In this document: in pieces, positions 15,311 through 24,057 of the stretch
How positions within the stretch are numbered: the first letter of the stretch is position 1
How the letters are laid out: the number at the start of each line of letters is the position of its first letter
Assembly (NCBI RefSeq): GCF_014646895.1
Contig: NZ_BMOD01000035.1
Location: 1 to 40,546 of the forward strand
Source of the DNA: Deinococcus roseus
GTDB taxonomy: Bacteria; Deinococcota; Deinococci; Deinococcales; Deinococcaceae
DNA: 40,546 nucleotides
Direction of reading: 5' to 3'
The notes under the pieces: generated by a model
The model's database searches: none
What the model was told of the DNA's origin: nothing
What the model saw: the letters and a program-made list of their open reading frames with translations, nothing else
Program-made: the position numbers and the translations under genes

Positions 15311-16465
15311 ATGTCAAATGTTGTGCTGAGCAAAAGAGGGTTTGAGCGCTTCAAAACCCGCCATCCCTGGGTCTACAAATCCGACACCCTGAGTTTGCCC
15401 CAGGAAGTGGGCATTTTTCCCGTTGAGGAAGAAACCGGGCGGGTGCTGGGATACGCCCTGGTGAATGCCCGCAGTGAAATCAGCGTGCGGGTGCTGACCT
15501 ACTGGAAAGAAGCCAGTGTGGACATCCTGATCGCCCGTGTGCATGCCGCTCTGGATTTCCGGGAAAGCCTGAACATCGACGCAGACAGTTACCGCCTGAT
15601 CCACGCCGAAGCGGACGAACTGCCTGCCCTGGTGGTGGACAGATACCAGGATTTCCTGGTGGTGCAAAACGGCTCTGCTGCCATGGAGGTCTATTTGCCA
15701 GAGATTCTGGAGGTGCTGATCGAGCGCCTGCAACCCACAGGCATCCTGGGCCGCTTTGAGAACAAAAACCGCGAACTGGAAGGCCTGAGCACCGAAAACA
15801 CCGTGCTGTATGGCGAGGTTCCGGACACCATCGAATGCCGTGAAGGTGAAGTGCGTTACCTGGTGAATCCCTACACCGGCCAGAAAACTGGAGCTTTCCT
15901 GGACCAGCGTGAGAACCGCACCCTGCTGGGTCAGTACGCTGCAGGACGGGGGCTGGATGTATTCAGTTACCACGGTTCTTTCGGGCTGCATCTGGCTGGC
16001 GGGTGCGACCACCTGGAATGCATCGATGTCTCCGAAGATGCCCTCAGACGGGCTGAGGAGAACATGCAGCTCAACGGTTTTGAGCATGTGGTTTTCACTG
16101 CTGCCAACGCCTTTGACCGCCTGCGTGAACTGGAAAAAGCTGGAGAAAAATTCGACACCATCAGCCTGGACCCCCCCGCTTTTGCCAAACGCCGCAAGGA
16201 CCTGGACGCTGCTTATGGGGCTTACAAAGAACTGAACCTGCGCTGCATGAAACTGCTGGCCCCCGGAGGCATTCTGGCCAGTTCCAGCTGTTCTTTCCAC
16301 GTTTCAGACAGCGACTTTTACGAGATGCTGGGAGACGCTGCCCGCGATGCTGGCCGCAGGTTCCGCATTCTGGAACGCAAAACCCAGGCCTCTGACCACC
16401 CCGAAATGCTGGGTGTCCCTGAGACCCGTTACCTGAAATTTGCTTTGCTGCAAGCGATGGATTGA
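15311..16465 (+). CDS. 23S rRNA m5C methyltransferase, RlmI/RlmO type
   Basis: A 384-residue class I SAM-dependent methyltransferase. Residues 1-75 form a PUA-like RNA-binding domain (HPWVYKSD). The sequence VNPYTGQKTGAFLDQREN and the SAM-binding strand LDVFSYHGSFG match the RlmI family; D287-P-P (SLDPPAF) is motif IV, and C327 in SSSCSFH is the catalytic cysteine candidate. E. coli RlmI modifies C1962 and the Thermus relative RlmO modifies C1942 of 23S rRNA; which base applies here cannot be read from sequence. ATG start with GAGGAG upstream. A REP-like palindrome lies 54 bases after its stop. Confidence 0.9.
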   Translation: MSNVVLSKRGFERFKTRHPWVYKSDTLSLPQEVGIFPVEEETGRVLGYALVNARSEISVRVLTYWKEASVDILIARVHAALDFRESLNIDADSYRLIHAEADELPALVVDRYQDFLVVQNGSAAMEVYLPEILEVLIERLQPTGILGRFENKNRELEGLSTENTVLYGEVPDTIECREGEVRYLVNPYTGQKTGAFLDQRENRTLLGQYAAGRGLDVFSYHGSFGLHLAGGCDHLECIDVSEDALRRAEENMQLNGFEHVVFTAANAFDRLRELEKAGEKFDTISLDPPAFAKRRKDLDAAYGAYKELNLRCMKLLAPGGILASSSCSFHVSDSDFYEMLGDAARDAGRRFRILERKTQASDHPEMLGVPETRYLKFALLQAMD

Positions 16466-16519
16466 TGGGCTGAGCGTTCTGCCAGGAAGCGGAGCGTGCA
16501 TTTGAGGTTTCTTCCGAAA

Positions 16520-16539
16520 GGGCGTAGCACGCTACGCCC
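16520..16539. repeat. REP-like palindrome, copy 1
   Basis: GGGCGTAGC and GCTACGCCC are separated by AC and followed by CTACA. It matches the copy at 33708-33727 except for a paired T-A to C-G change and the two loop bases, so the hairpin is conserved. Confidence 0.8.
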
Positions 16540-16542
16540 CTA

Positions 16543-16619
16543 CATCAGCCTTCAGCCTTCTGTTTTTCGCCCTCGGCTCTCGGCCCTGAGCTCCTGGCAT
16601 TCTGCCTTCTGCCTTCCTC
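16543..16619. repeat. Heptanucleotide tandem repeat, locus A (11 units)
   Basis: Eleven consecutive 7-base units in perfect phase. Most fit NNTCNGC (CATCAGC, CTTCAGC, CCTCGGC, TCTCGGC, CTTCTGC and so on). Read on the other strand this is GCNGARG. It is the longest run in the window and lies between two genes. Confidence 0.85.
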
Positions 16620-16636
16620 CCCCTCCCCTTCTGCTT

Positions 16637-16642
16637 TAGAAT
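16637..16642 (+). promoter_or_regulatory. -10 box of the 77-residue protein gene
   Basis: TAGAAT ends seven bases before the ATG at 16650. The upstream ATG at 16641 overlaps the box, so the ATG at 16650 is the likely start of a leaderless transcript. Confidence 0.55.
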
Positions 16643-16649
16643 GGAGAAC

Positions 16650-16883
16650 ATGACGGGCCACGAAGAAATCACCCCAGAGCTGCACCGTTCGCTGGACCAG
16701 CTGGCAGGTCAACTGGTCTGGAAAATTGGCCGGGATGAAGAAACCGATGAGATGATTGTGCGGGTGGGGTTTGCTTCCTCTGCACCCCGTTTTGCCCGCA
16801 AGAGCAAACTGCGGGCCGCCACCGATGCCGATGTGGCCCAGGCCCTGAAAACCGGGGAGTACCGGGTGGAATGGATTGAGTGA
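16650..16883 (+). CDS. Small hypothetical protein
   Basis: 77 residues with no signal peptide, membrane segment or cysteine. A mixed sequence (LVWKIGRDEETDEMIVRVGF) suggests a small alpha/beta fold. The codon pattern is like that of neighbouring genes, and a leaderless -10 box supports expression. I do not recognise the family; a Deinococcus-restricted protein is possible. Confidence 0.65.
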   Translation: MTGHEEITPELHRSLDQLAGQLVWKIGRDEETDEMIVRVGFASSAPRFARKSKLRAATDADVAQALKTGEYRVEWIE

Positions 16884-16912
16884 AAGTTCAAACCTGACCG
16901 CTCAGGATTTTA

Positions 16913-16937
16913 TACCCGGTCCATTTTCGGGTACACT
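16913..16937 (+). promoter_or_regulatory. Promoter with inverted repeat before the DUF3809-like gene
   Basis: TACACT (16932-16937) is a likely -10 for the gene at 16967. An inverted repeat TACCCG-N9-CGGGTA (16913-16933) runs into it and could be an operator. Confidence 0.4.
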
Positions 16938-16966
16938 GGAGCAGGACGCACCAAGGAGTTTCACCC

Positions 16967-17431
16967 ATGCAAGTACAGACTTCCCTCAGTTGCAGCATCT
17001 CCCACCCCGGAAGCCCTCAAGATGCCCTGAACTTCATTCAGGACCCTCACCAGAGCCTTGCCAAGGTCAAATTCATCCGTGATTTGCACATTGTGGATGG
17101 CAAGGTGCGGGCCAAATTTGCCGTCAATGTGCCCATGCTGGGCGAGCAACTGATTCCCTTCCAGAGCATCATCCATCCCACCGAAGATGGAGCCACCCTG
17201 GAATCCACCCAGCTGGACAAACCTGCCTGGGCAGAAGTCAGCGGCAAAGCCCGTCTGGAAGGCTCCGATTTGCATTACGACCTGGAGGTCACCGTGCACT
17301 TCGAGATTCCCGAGGCCCAGAAATGGGGCGGAAATGCCTTCCTGAAAATGGTGGAGGCCACTGCAAAACAGACCCTGGACAAGGTGTCCAAGGAGTTTCC
17401 CCGTGCCCTCAAAGAAGCGGTGGGCGCATAA
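16967..17431 (+). CDS. DUF3809-like protein, unknown function
   Basis: 154 residues, soluble, no signal peptide. The mix of beta-rich segments and a C-terminal amphipathic helix (MVEATAKQTLDKVSKEF) resembles SRPBCC/START-like lipid- or ligand-binding folds. Size and content fit DUF3809, a family I associate with Deinococcus, but I could not verify that. AAGGAG lies ten bases before the ATG, and a TACACT promoter is 30 bases upstream. A terminator follows directly, so it is a single-gene unit. Confidence 0.7.
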   Translation: MQVQTSLSCSISHPGSPQDALNFIQDPHQSLAKVKFIRDLHIVDGKVRAKFAVNVPMLGEQLIPFQSIIHPTEDGATLESTQLDKPAWAEVSGKARLEGSDLHYDLEVTVHFEIPEAQKWGGNAFLKMVEATAKQTLDKVSKEFPRALKEAVGA

Positions 17432-17459
17432 GCCCGGTCCATCACCAGAATCCAGCAGG

Positions 17460-17490
17460 GCCAGTTTTCCTTCCAGGAAGCTGGCTTTTC
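17460..17490 (+). terminator. Terminator after the DUF3809-like gene
   Basis: GCCAG and CTGGC close a hairpin with an inner TTCC/GGAA stem, followed by TTTTC, 29 bases after the stop codon. Confidence 0.7.
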
Positions 17491-17647
17491 TGTTGACTGG
17501 ACTTTTCACCGTCCCAGTTTTTATTGTCTGAAACACCATCAAAGTCATCAGGCTGGCATTTGAGGTTTTTGTGAGATCAGGAATGGTATCACTGTACATA
17601 GAGATTACAGTTGCCTCAGGCTTTCCGCCCTGTCCTCCGGGAGAAAC

Positions 17648-20407
17648 ATGACCCAGCACGAAGACATTCAGTTCACCCATGAAGGTCTGATCCAGGCAGT
17701 GCTGACCCATGGCATCCTGCTGAATCCCGATCAGCGGTGCATGGAGGTGCATGGCAATGCCCGGCAGTGCCTTCAGCGTCCAGACTGGCACCAGCAACCC
17801 GTGGATCAGGTGCTGCATGCTGAACTGGCCAGCGAATACCACCGTTTGCTGGATGAACTGCAACACATCCAGTCTGCCAGTGTTCATGGACCCCACCTCA
17901 CCCTGATTCCGCTGTTTGAAACGGGATGGATGGTGCTGAGAATCAAAACCGAAGTGCAGGAGCGGCGCAGGGAAAGCACAGCGCTCAATGCTGCGAAACC
18001 CCCCGAGAAACCTTTTGATGCAGCAGTGGGTCTGGTGTACCTGTCTGCAGAAATGACCATACAGTACGCCAATCAGGCTTTTGCAGATCTCACCGGGTTT
18101 GCAGGCACCGACCAGCAGGAAGCCCTGCAAACCCTGATCCATGACCTGTTTCCCCAGGTTTCCGATGCCCAGCGAGAACAGATCCACACCTTTCAGGATG
18201 CAGCCGGGCAACTGCAGGAAGGCCTTTTCACGCTGAAAGCCATTCAAGATGCCCATGGAACACTGCTGAGGTACATCCTGCAACTGCAACTGGTGTCTGG
18301 CAGGCCCGAGGTCCAGGAGCTGCAGCAGCAGGAAGAACGCTGGCGTTACGCCCTGGAAAGCATCGGGGATGGGGTGTGGGACTGGGATGTGTCCAGGGAT
18401 CATTTTTACCTGTCCAGCACATGGTTCCAGATGATTGGTTCCGAAATGCCCAGAACCCCCCAGAGCCTGCAATGCTGGCTGCAAAGCCTGCACCCGGAAG
18501 ACCAGGGCACCGCCATGAAAGCCCTGCAGCAATGCGTGCAGCAGGACCCTTCTGCCTGTCAAGTGGAGCTGCGGGTGCGTCATGCAGATGGTGCAGCTTT
18601 GTGGATGCTGGCCCGGGGCAAGGTGGTGTCCCGCGACACCAGCGGGGTGGCCATGAGGCTGGTGGGCACCCTCACCGACATCACCCACCTGAAGAACACC
18701 GAGCTGGAACTGCAGCGCATGTCTGAACGCATTCAGCTGGCCACCCGCACGGTGGGCATTGGGGTGTGGGAGTGGAACATCGAGCAGAACCGCATGGTGT
18801 GGGACCAGCACATGCTGGACATTTACGGGGTCACGCTGGACCAGTTTGAGCAGAACACCCTCACCGCCTGGGACCAGCGCCTGCACCCGGAAGACGCAGC
18901 ACGGGTTTTGCAGGAAGTGGACTGGGCGCTGGCCGGGGTCAAGCCTTTTGAAACCGAGTACCGCATTGTGCGTCCAGATGGCATCGAACGGGTGATCCGT
19001 TCCAGTGCCTCTGTGGTGCGGGGCAGCAATGGTCAGCCGCTGCGTTTTCTGGGCGTGGACTGGGACATCACCGCCCACAAGCAGGCCGAGGAATTGATCC
19101 AGTACCAGACCCACCATGACACCCTCACCGGGCTCCCCAACCGCAAACTGTTTGTGGAGTTGCTGGAAGCCAGCATGAAAGAGCACCAGAGCAACAACCG
19201 CATCTGTGCGGTGCTGTTCATCAATCTGGACCGCTTCAAGGATGTCAACGACAGCCTGGGCCACGAGGCCGGAGACATGCTGCTCAAAGAGGTGGCAGCC
19301 CGTTTAAAACTGTGTGTGCGGGAAAGCGATCTGGTGGCCCGGGTGGGCGGCGATGAATTCACCGTGCTGCTGACCGGTCTGGAAGACAGCACCCAGGTGG
19401 GCAACATCTCAGAGCGCATTCTCGGGATCCTCTCCCATCCTTACCAGATCAAACAGAAGCCTTTTCTGGCCTCTGCCAGCATCGGGATCAGCCTGTACCC
19501 GGCAGATGCCCAGGATCCCGAGGAACTGATCGGGGCCGCAGACCAGGCCATGTCGGTGGCCAAAGGGGAAGGCAAGAACTGCTGGCGGGTGTTCACTTCT
19601 TCCATGTTGCAGGCCACCCGTGAACGCCGCACCGTGATTGCCGACTTCACCCTGGCCCTGAAACGCCAGGAGTTCGAGGTGTACTACCAGCCCATCCTCT
19701 CCTACGACCATCCGGAAACCCTCAAGGCAGAGGCGCTTCTGCGCTGGAAGCACCCCCAGAAAGGCATGATCAGTCCAGGGGTGTTCATTCCTCTGGCCGA
19801 AGAAGTGGGCCTGATTCACGCCCTGGGAGACTGGTGTCTGAAACGGGTCTTGCAGGACCAGCAGAACTGGCAGGCAGAGGGGCTTCCCTGCCCGGTGATC
19901 GCCATCAACACCTCTGCCAAGCAATTCACCCATGACGAGGTGGCCCGCAAATGGCTGAAAGCCCTGCAGGACTTTGGGGCCAGCAGCGACCAGCTGATCA
20001 TGGAAATCACCGAAAGCCTGCTGTTGCAGCAACAGAGCGAAGTGGTCGGGCAACTGAAAATCCTGCGGGATGCTGGAATCCGCATTGCCCTGGACGATTT
20101 TGGAACAGGATACTCCAGCCTCAGTTACCTGAGTTCCTTTGAGCTGGATTACCTGAAAATCGACCGCAGTTTTGTGCAGGGCATTGTGCAAAACAGCAAA
20201 GATGAGGCTGTGACAGATGCCATCATTGCCATGGCCCACAAACTGGGCTTGCAAGTGGTCGCTGAAGGGGTGGAAACCCTGGACCAGGAAGAGGTTTTGC
20301 GCAGACAACACTGCGATTTCGCCCAGGGCTACCACTATGCCCGCCCCATGCCTGAAGCGCAGTTTCGGGAGTTTTTCACCCGCAGGCAACTGGCTTCTCA
20401 GCAATGA
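17648..20407 (+). CDS. PAS-PAS-PAS-GGDEF-EAL c-di-GMP signalling protein
   Basis: A 919-residue cytoplasmic protein with no membrane segments. Three PAS-like domains lie at roughly 135-230, 231-355 and 361-485 (the last two each ending in a DITH/DITAH PAC signature), then GGDEF (about 490-655) and EAL (about 665-905). The diguanylate cyclase motif GGDEF is intact at 567-571. The phosphodiesterase signatures E695-A-L-L, DDFGTGYSSL, KIDRSFV and AEGVET are also intact, so both activities are possible, with the PAS array setting the balance. GGGAG lies five bases before the ATG. It is monocistronic. Confidence 0.94.
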   Translation: MTQHEDIQFTHEGLIQAVLTHGILLNPDQRCMEVHGNARQCLQRPDWHQQPVDQVLHAELASEYHRLLDELQHIQSASVHGPHLTLIPLFETGWMVLRIKTEVQERRRESTALNAAKPPEKPFDAAVGLVYLSAEMTIQYANQAFADLTGFAGTDQQEALQTLIHDLFPQVSDAQREQIHTFQDAAGQLQEGLFTLKAIQDAHGTLLRYILQLQLVSGRPEVQELQQQEERWRYALESIGDGVWDWDVSRDHFYLSSTWFQMIGSEMPRTPQSLQCWLQSLHPEDQGTAMKALQQCVQQDPSACQVELRVRHADGAALWMLARGKVVSRDTSGVAMRLVGTLTDITHLKNTELELQRMSERIQLATRTVGIGVWEWNIEQNRMVWDQHMLDIYGVTLDQFEQNTLTAWDQRLHPEDAARVLQEVDWALAGVKPFETEYRIVRPDGIERVIRSSASVVRGSNGQPLRFLGVDWDITAHKQAEELIQYQTHHDTLTGLPNRKLFVELLEASMKEHQSNNRICAVLFINLDRFKDVNDSLGHEAGDMLLKEVAARLKLCVRESDLVARVGGDEFTVLLTGLEDSTQVGNISERILGILSHPYQIKQKPFLASASIGISLYPADAQDPEELIGAADQAMSVAKGEGKNCWRVFTSSMLQATRERRTVIADFTLALKRQEFEVYYQPILSYDHPETLKAEALLRWKHPQKGMISPGVFIPLAEEVGLIHALGDWCLKRVLQDQQNWQAEGLPCPVIAINTSAKQFTHDEVARKWLKALQDFGASSDQLIMEITESLLLQQQSEVVGQLKILRDAGIRIALDDFGTGYSSLSYLSSFELDYLKIDRSFVQGIVQNSKDEAVTDAIIAMAHKLGLQVVAEGVETLDQEEVLRRQHCDFAQGYHYARPMPEAQFREFFTRRQLASQQ

Positions 20408-20682
20408 GCCGCTCCATGAACAGCAAAATGCTGGCACCTTACGGTTCTTGTTGTTCATTTGACCTAAACTGCACGCAGGACAGCAGCAGATCTGGAAATC
20501 CAGAATCTGGAAAGTCATAAATCCCGCTGCAGACACACAAAATCGCTTTCAGCTTCGTCCTTTATTTGTAAACCCTTAAGCACTTGCAAGATGAAAGATG
20601 TAAGAATTCTGTGTGAACAGGTAAACTAGACTTCTAGGGATCAACAAACACCAAACAGGTCAGCAATCTGAAAGAGGGTTTC
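20408..20682. promoter_or_regulatory. Intergenic region with kinase promoter
   Basis: No gene seen. Upstream of the kinase gene are overlapping -10-like boxes TAAACT (20622-20627) and TAGACT (20627-20632), overlapped by a palindrome CTAGA-CT-TCTAG (20626-20637), a possible operator. GAAAGAGGG near 20670 is the ribosome binding site. Confidence 0.4.
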
Positions 20683-21609
20683 ATGCGGGATTACACTGTC
20701 ACACGCATACTTGCAAAAACCGGAATGGCACTGGTTCGGGTTGCCGAAGATCCAAACGGTGAGGAAGTGGCTCTGAAAACCCCGCTGCAGAGCACCCTGG
20801 ATGACCCCGACCAGCTCAAACGTTTTGCCAACGAGATCGGCACCCACCTGCAACTGAATCACAACAACATCGTGCGGGTGGTGGAGGGCTCTGCCCACAT
20901 CAACAATCCTTACATTGTGATGCACTACTACCCGGATGGCAGCCTGGACCGTTACCTGCAGGAAAAAGGCAAACCAGAGCTCATCAAGGGCCTCAAATTC
21001 ATGCGGGACGTGGGCACGGCCCTGCACTACCTGCATGAACAGGGCTTCGTGCACCAGGACATCAAGAGCAGCAACATCTTCCTGCAGGGCGACAAGGCCG
21101 TGCTGGGGGACTTTGGCGTGACCGTGAGCATCCAGAACCCCAAATATGCCGCAGGAAGCCCTTTCTACATGGCCCCCGAGATTTACCGTGGAGAACCCGG
21201 CAGCATCGAGAGTGATGTTTACAGCCTGGGCATCCTGACCTATGAAACCCTGACTGGAAATCGGCCTTACCATGGCAAAACCTACGATGAACTGCTGATG
21301 GCCCACCTGACCCAGTACCCCAAATCCCTGTTGCAGAACAACCCGGACCTGACCCGCAAGGCGGCCCTCGCCATTGAGAAAGCCCTGGCCAAAAGCCCCA
21401 GGGACCGCATCGACCTCAACCATTTCATTGCGGCCCTCGATGAGAACATCAAACGGCTGGAAAATCCCTCGGCGGTCCCCAAAGAAACAGCTCCTGTGCA
21501 AAAAGAGCGCTACAGCGGCAACCTGAGGAACACCCCTGCCCAGCACAGTGAACCCGAGGAAGACAAAAAAGGCTTTTTTCAGCGCTTATTTGGCAAAAAG
21601 CGCTCTTAA
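20683..21609 (+). CDS. Soluble Ser/Thr protein kinase, non-RD type
   Basis: A 308-residue PknB-like kinase. Visible elements are K32 (VALK), catalytic-loop H124-Q125-D126 with N131 (HQDIKSSN), D143-F-G, MAPE (163-166), and DVYSLG in helix F. The usual Arg of HRD is Gln, making it a non-RD kinase that should not need activation-loop phosphorylation. The glycine-rich loop is reduced to AKTGMA. There is no transmembrane segment or sensor domain, and the tail after about residue 265 is polar and ends in a basic FQRLFGKKRS. It ends 24 bases inside the convergent HAD gene. Confidence 0.9.
   Translation: MRDYTVTRILAKTGMALVRVAEDPNGEEVALKTPLQSTLDDPDQLKRFANEIGTHLQLNHNNIVRVVEGSAHINNPYIVMHYYPDGSLDRYLQEKGKPELIKGLKFMRDVGTALHYLHEQGFVHQDIKSSNIFLQGDKAVLGDFGVTVSIQNPKYAAGSPFYMAPEIYRGEPGSIESDVYSLGILTYETLTGNRPYHGKTYDELLMAHLTQYPKSLLQNNPDLTRKAALAIEKALAKSPRDRIDLNHFIAALDENIKRLENPSAVPKETAPVQKERYSGNLRNTPAQHSEPEEDKKGFFQRLFGKKRS
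21581..21604. terminator. Possible bidirectional terminator in overlapping gene ends
   Basis: AGCGCTT (21581-21587) and AAGCGCT (21598-21604) can pair, next to a T-run (GGCTTTTTTC) on one side. It lies inside the shared 3' ends of the kinase and HAD genes. Confidence 0.35.
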
Positions 21610-22230
21610 ATCCTTCAAACCACCTTTCAGGGACTCCAGGCGTTTGCAGTCTGCAGAAAACTTCTGGGTGGAGGTCACCCTGTTGGGCACCACCACACAA
21701 CGCAAACCTGCACCCAGCGCTGCAGTGGAGCCATTGAAAGAATCCTCAATGGCAATGGCCTGATCTGCATGCAAACCCAGTTTGCTGAGGGCCAGCAGAT
21801 AAAGGTCTGGGGCAGGCTTGACCTGGGGCACCTCATAGCGGGTGGCAAACACCTCGAAGTACTGCTGGATGCCGTGCTTGCCGGTCCATTCGTCAATCCA
21901 TTCCCAGTCGCTGCTGGTGGCCATGGCAATGCGGATGCCTTCGGCTTTTGCTTCCTCAAAGAGTTCTTTTACACCTTCTCGCAAGGTGGCTTCCCCGATG
22001 CGCTTCAGCACATCCTCGCGCACCTGCGCATGAAAACCATCCCGCTCCGCTTCGGAGAAGTTGAACGCTGCCCAGGGGTCAAAAGCCCCCCAGGTGCCAA
22101 TGCCACGTTGCCACTCAGAAAGCTGCAAAATCCTGCCCTGCCGCTGGTAAAACGCCTCATAGGCTTCAAATTCAGGGGTCTCGGTGTCCAGAATCAGGCC
22201 GTCAAAATCAAAGATCATCGCTTCAAACAC
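21586..22230 (-). CDS. HAD-superfamily hydrolase, beta-phosphoglucomutase/phosphatase-like
   Basis: 214 residues. Motif I is D8-F-D10-G-L-I-L-D-T-E, giving nucleophile D8 and acid/base D10. A helical cap follows, motif II is MATSSD, and motifs III and IV are seen in KPAPDLYLLAL and AIEDSFNG. This pattern is the subfamily I HADs that act on sugar phosphates or as phosphatases; the substrate cannot be read. The GTG start at 22230 is supported by TAAACT (plus-strand 22238-22243) seven bases upstream, a leaderless layout. It converges on and overlaps the kinase gene by 24 bases. Confidence 0.88.
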   Translation of the reverse strand: MFEAMIFDFDGLILDTETPEFEAYEAFYQRQGRILQLSEWQRGIGTWGAFDPWAAFNFSEAERDGFHAQVREDVLKRIGEATLREGVKELFEEAKAEGIRIAMATSSDWEWIDEWTGKHGIQQYFEVFATRYEVPQVKPAPDLYLLALSKLGLHADQAIAIEDSFNGSTAALGAGLRCVVVPNRVTSTQKFSADCKRLESLKGGLKDLRALFAK

Positions 22231-22237
22231 AGCTCAC

Positions 22238-22243
22238 AGTTTA
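22238..22243 (-). promoter_or_regulatory. -10 box of the HAD gene
   Basis: TAAACT on the minus strand, seven bases before the GTG start; no Shine-Dalgarno. Confidence 0.6.
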
Positions 22244-22287
22244 CCCCCCTGATGTTCAGAGAACGGTGAGCTGGGAGGGAAAAGAGC

Positions 22288-22449
22288 GGTCAGCCGTCAG
22301 CCATCAGCAGTCAGCACAAGATCCTCTAGAGCTTTTGCATGCTGCAGGATGTTGCCAGGGCTCCTGTTCCGCACGTTTCCTGGCTTGCAATCTGCGACAA
22401 GCCAACAGCAGAGTGTTTTTGTCTGATGGCTGACGGCTGACGGCTTCTC
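22288..22449. repeat. Heptamer element, locus B (inverted arms)
   Basis: Left arm: four 7-base units NNTCAGC (22288-22315). Right arm: TCTGATG, GCTGACG, GCTGACG, GCTTCTC (22422-22449). An 18-bp perfect inverted repeat (22290-22307 with 22423-22440) flanks a core of about 115 bases with no gene. Confidence 0.85.
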
Positions 22450-22508
22450 AAAACCCACCGACCCGCCAGCGAACAAACCCCCCTGATGCCCTCCCTGAAA
22501 CATTCCGC

Positions 22509-22514
22509 TAAACT
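22509..22514 (+). promoter_or_regulatory. -10 box of the ppx gene
   Basis: TAAACT ends six bases before the ATG at 22521; no Shine-Dalgarno. The in-frame GTG at 22515 directly follows the box and is less likely. Confidence 0.65.
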
Positions 22515-22520
22515 GTGCTC

Positions 22521-24038
22521 ATGCGGGTTGCCATTGCCGACGTAGGGACCAACTCCTGCCACCTCCTGATCGGTGAATTCAAAACCGGACAGGTCAGCAG
22601 CTACCACATCATCGAATCGCTCAAAGACCGCACCCGTCTGGGGGAACACCTGCAAGAAGGTCGCCTCACCGAAGAAGGCTATGAGCGCCTGAAAACCGCA
22701 CTGTCCCGCTTCAAAGTGATTGCCGAAGTCAATGAAGTCTCCGACTTCGTGGTGTACGCCACCTCCGCCACCCGGGATGCCGAAAACGGCCCTGAGGTGG
22801 TGCAACGCCTGCACGAGGAAATCGGGGTCAACATGCAGGTGATCAGCGGTCAAAAAGAAGGCGAACTGACCTACATGGGGGCCGCCTCCAGCGTGGAATT
22901 TGCCGAAAGGAACCTGCTGCTCGACCTGGGAGGCGGCAGCCTGGAAGTGGTGCTGGGAAACAAACACACCGCCCGCAAGGTGGTCAGTGTGCCCCTTGGG
23001 GGGGTGCGCCTGCGGGAGATGTTCCTCAAGAAGGATCCGGCCACTCCAGCGGTGCTCTCACGCATCGAGAAGCACATTCTGGACACCCTTGCCCCACAGC
23101 TTGCAGATTTTGCTTTGCAACCTGGCACCAAGGTGATCGGATCGAGTGGCAGCATGGAATCTGTCGCTGCCATCCTGGCCACCCGGTCTGGACTGGCCAG
23201 CCTGGGCATCAATGGCTTCAACTTCAGGGTCAGCGACCTGCAGGCCCTGTACGAGGAACTGCGGCACAAAACCCTTCCCGAACGCCTGAAAACCCCGGGG
23301 CTGGATCCCAAACGGGCAGACATCATCGTGGTGAGTTTGCTGGTCTTGCTGACCACCCTGAAACTGCTGGGGGCCACCCAGGTGACGGTCTCCACCGGGG
23401 CACTGCGGGAAGGCATGATGATCGAATACCTCGCCCGGGAAGCCGATTACGAGGCTCAACTCTCCCCCAGACAGCGCAGTGTGCTGGAAGTGGCAGAGCG
23501 TTTCCGTTTCGATGCCGCCCACGCCAGACACGTCACACAGACTGCCAAGGAACTGTTCACGCACCTGCTGGAACACGTGCGCTTCCTGCCCGAAGCCAGA
23601 AGCATGCTCAGGGCCGCAGGAATGCTGCACGAAATTGGATTGCTGGTCGGGCAAAGCAGCCACCACAAACACAGCCAGTACCTGATCCGCCACTCGGGCC
23701 TCAGGGGCTACGAACCCTGGCAAATCGAGGTGATCGCGCTGGTGGCCCGCTACCACCGCAAAACCCCACCCAGACCCACCCACACCGAATACCAGACGCT
23801 CAGCAAAGAGCAGCAACTCCTGGTCCGGCAACTCTCTGCGATCCTGCGGGTTGCAGACGGTCTGGACCGTGCCCACACCCAGAACAGCATCATCCACAGC
23901 CTGATCAAAGAAGGCACAGGATGGGTGCTGTACGTCACCCCCGGCCACATCGTGAATTTGTGGGGGGCCAAAGAGAAAAGCGATTTGTGGAACCAGGTGT
24001 TCGGTCCCCTCAACATCCTGCAGTGGGACGAGGTGTGA
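22521..24038 (+). CDS. Ppx/GppA exopolyphosphatase-family phosphatase
   Basis: 505 residues. The N-terminal ASKHA domain opens with VAIADVGTNSCHLLIGE and has the second phosphate loop LLLDLGGGSLEVV; EGELTYMGA matches the family's EGE region. The C-terminal third is an HD-like helical domain (MLHEIGLLVGQSSHHKHSQYL). Members hydrolyse polyphosphate and/or pppGpp, so it may set polyphosphate or stringent-response levels. The next gene starts 20 bases after the stop with its own -10 box. Confidence 0.92.
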   Translation: MRVAIADVGTNSCHLLIGEFKTGQVSSYHIIESLKDRTRLGEHLQEGRLTEEGYERLKTALSRFKVIAEVNEVSDFVVYATSATRDAENGPEVVQRLHEEIGVNMQVISGQKEGELTYMGAASSVEFAERNLLLDLGGGSLEVVLGNKHTARKVVSVPLGGVRLREMFLKKDPATPAVLSRIEKHILDTLAPQLADFALQPGTKVIGSSGSMESVAAILATRSGLASLGINGFNFRVSDLQALYEELRHKTLPERLKTPGLDPKRADIIVVSLLVLLTTLKLLGATQVTVSTGALREGMMIEYLAREADYEAQLSPRQRSVLEVAERFRFDAAHARHVTQTAKELFTHLLEHVRFLPEARSMLRAAGMLHEIGLLVGQSSHHKHSQYLIRHSGLRGYEPWQIEVIALVARYHRKTPPRPTHTEYQTLSKEQQLLVRQLSAILRVADGLDRAHTQNSIIHSLIKEGTGWVLYVTPGHIVNLWGAKEKSDLWNQVFGPLNILQWDEV

Positions 24039-24041
24039 TGT

Positions 24042-24047
24042 TAAACT
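24042..24047 (+). promoter_or_regulatory. -10 box of the 111-residue protein gene
   Basis: TAAACT lies ten bases before the ATG at 24058, with no Shine-Dalgarno; likely a near-leaderless transcript. Confidence 0.45.
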
Positions 24048-24057
24048 CTAATCCAAC

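Noticed and set aside
16961..19264. Long open frame on the minus strand, opposite the DUF3809-like and PAS-GGDEF-EAL genes
   Set aside because: It is antisense to well-recognised proteins, has no known motif and reflects codon bias of the sense genes. The same holds for other long antisense frames (for example 4353-6044 +, 28742-30163 +, 38712-40157 +).
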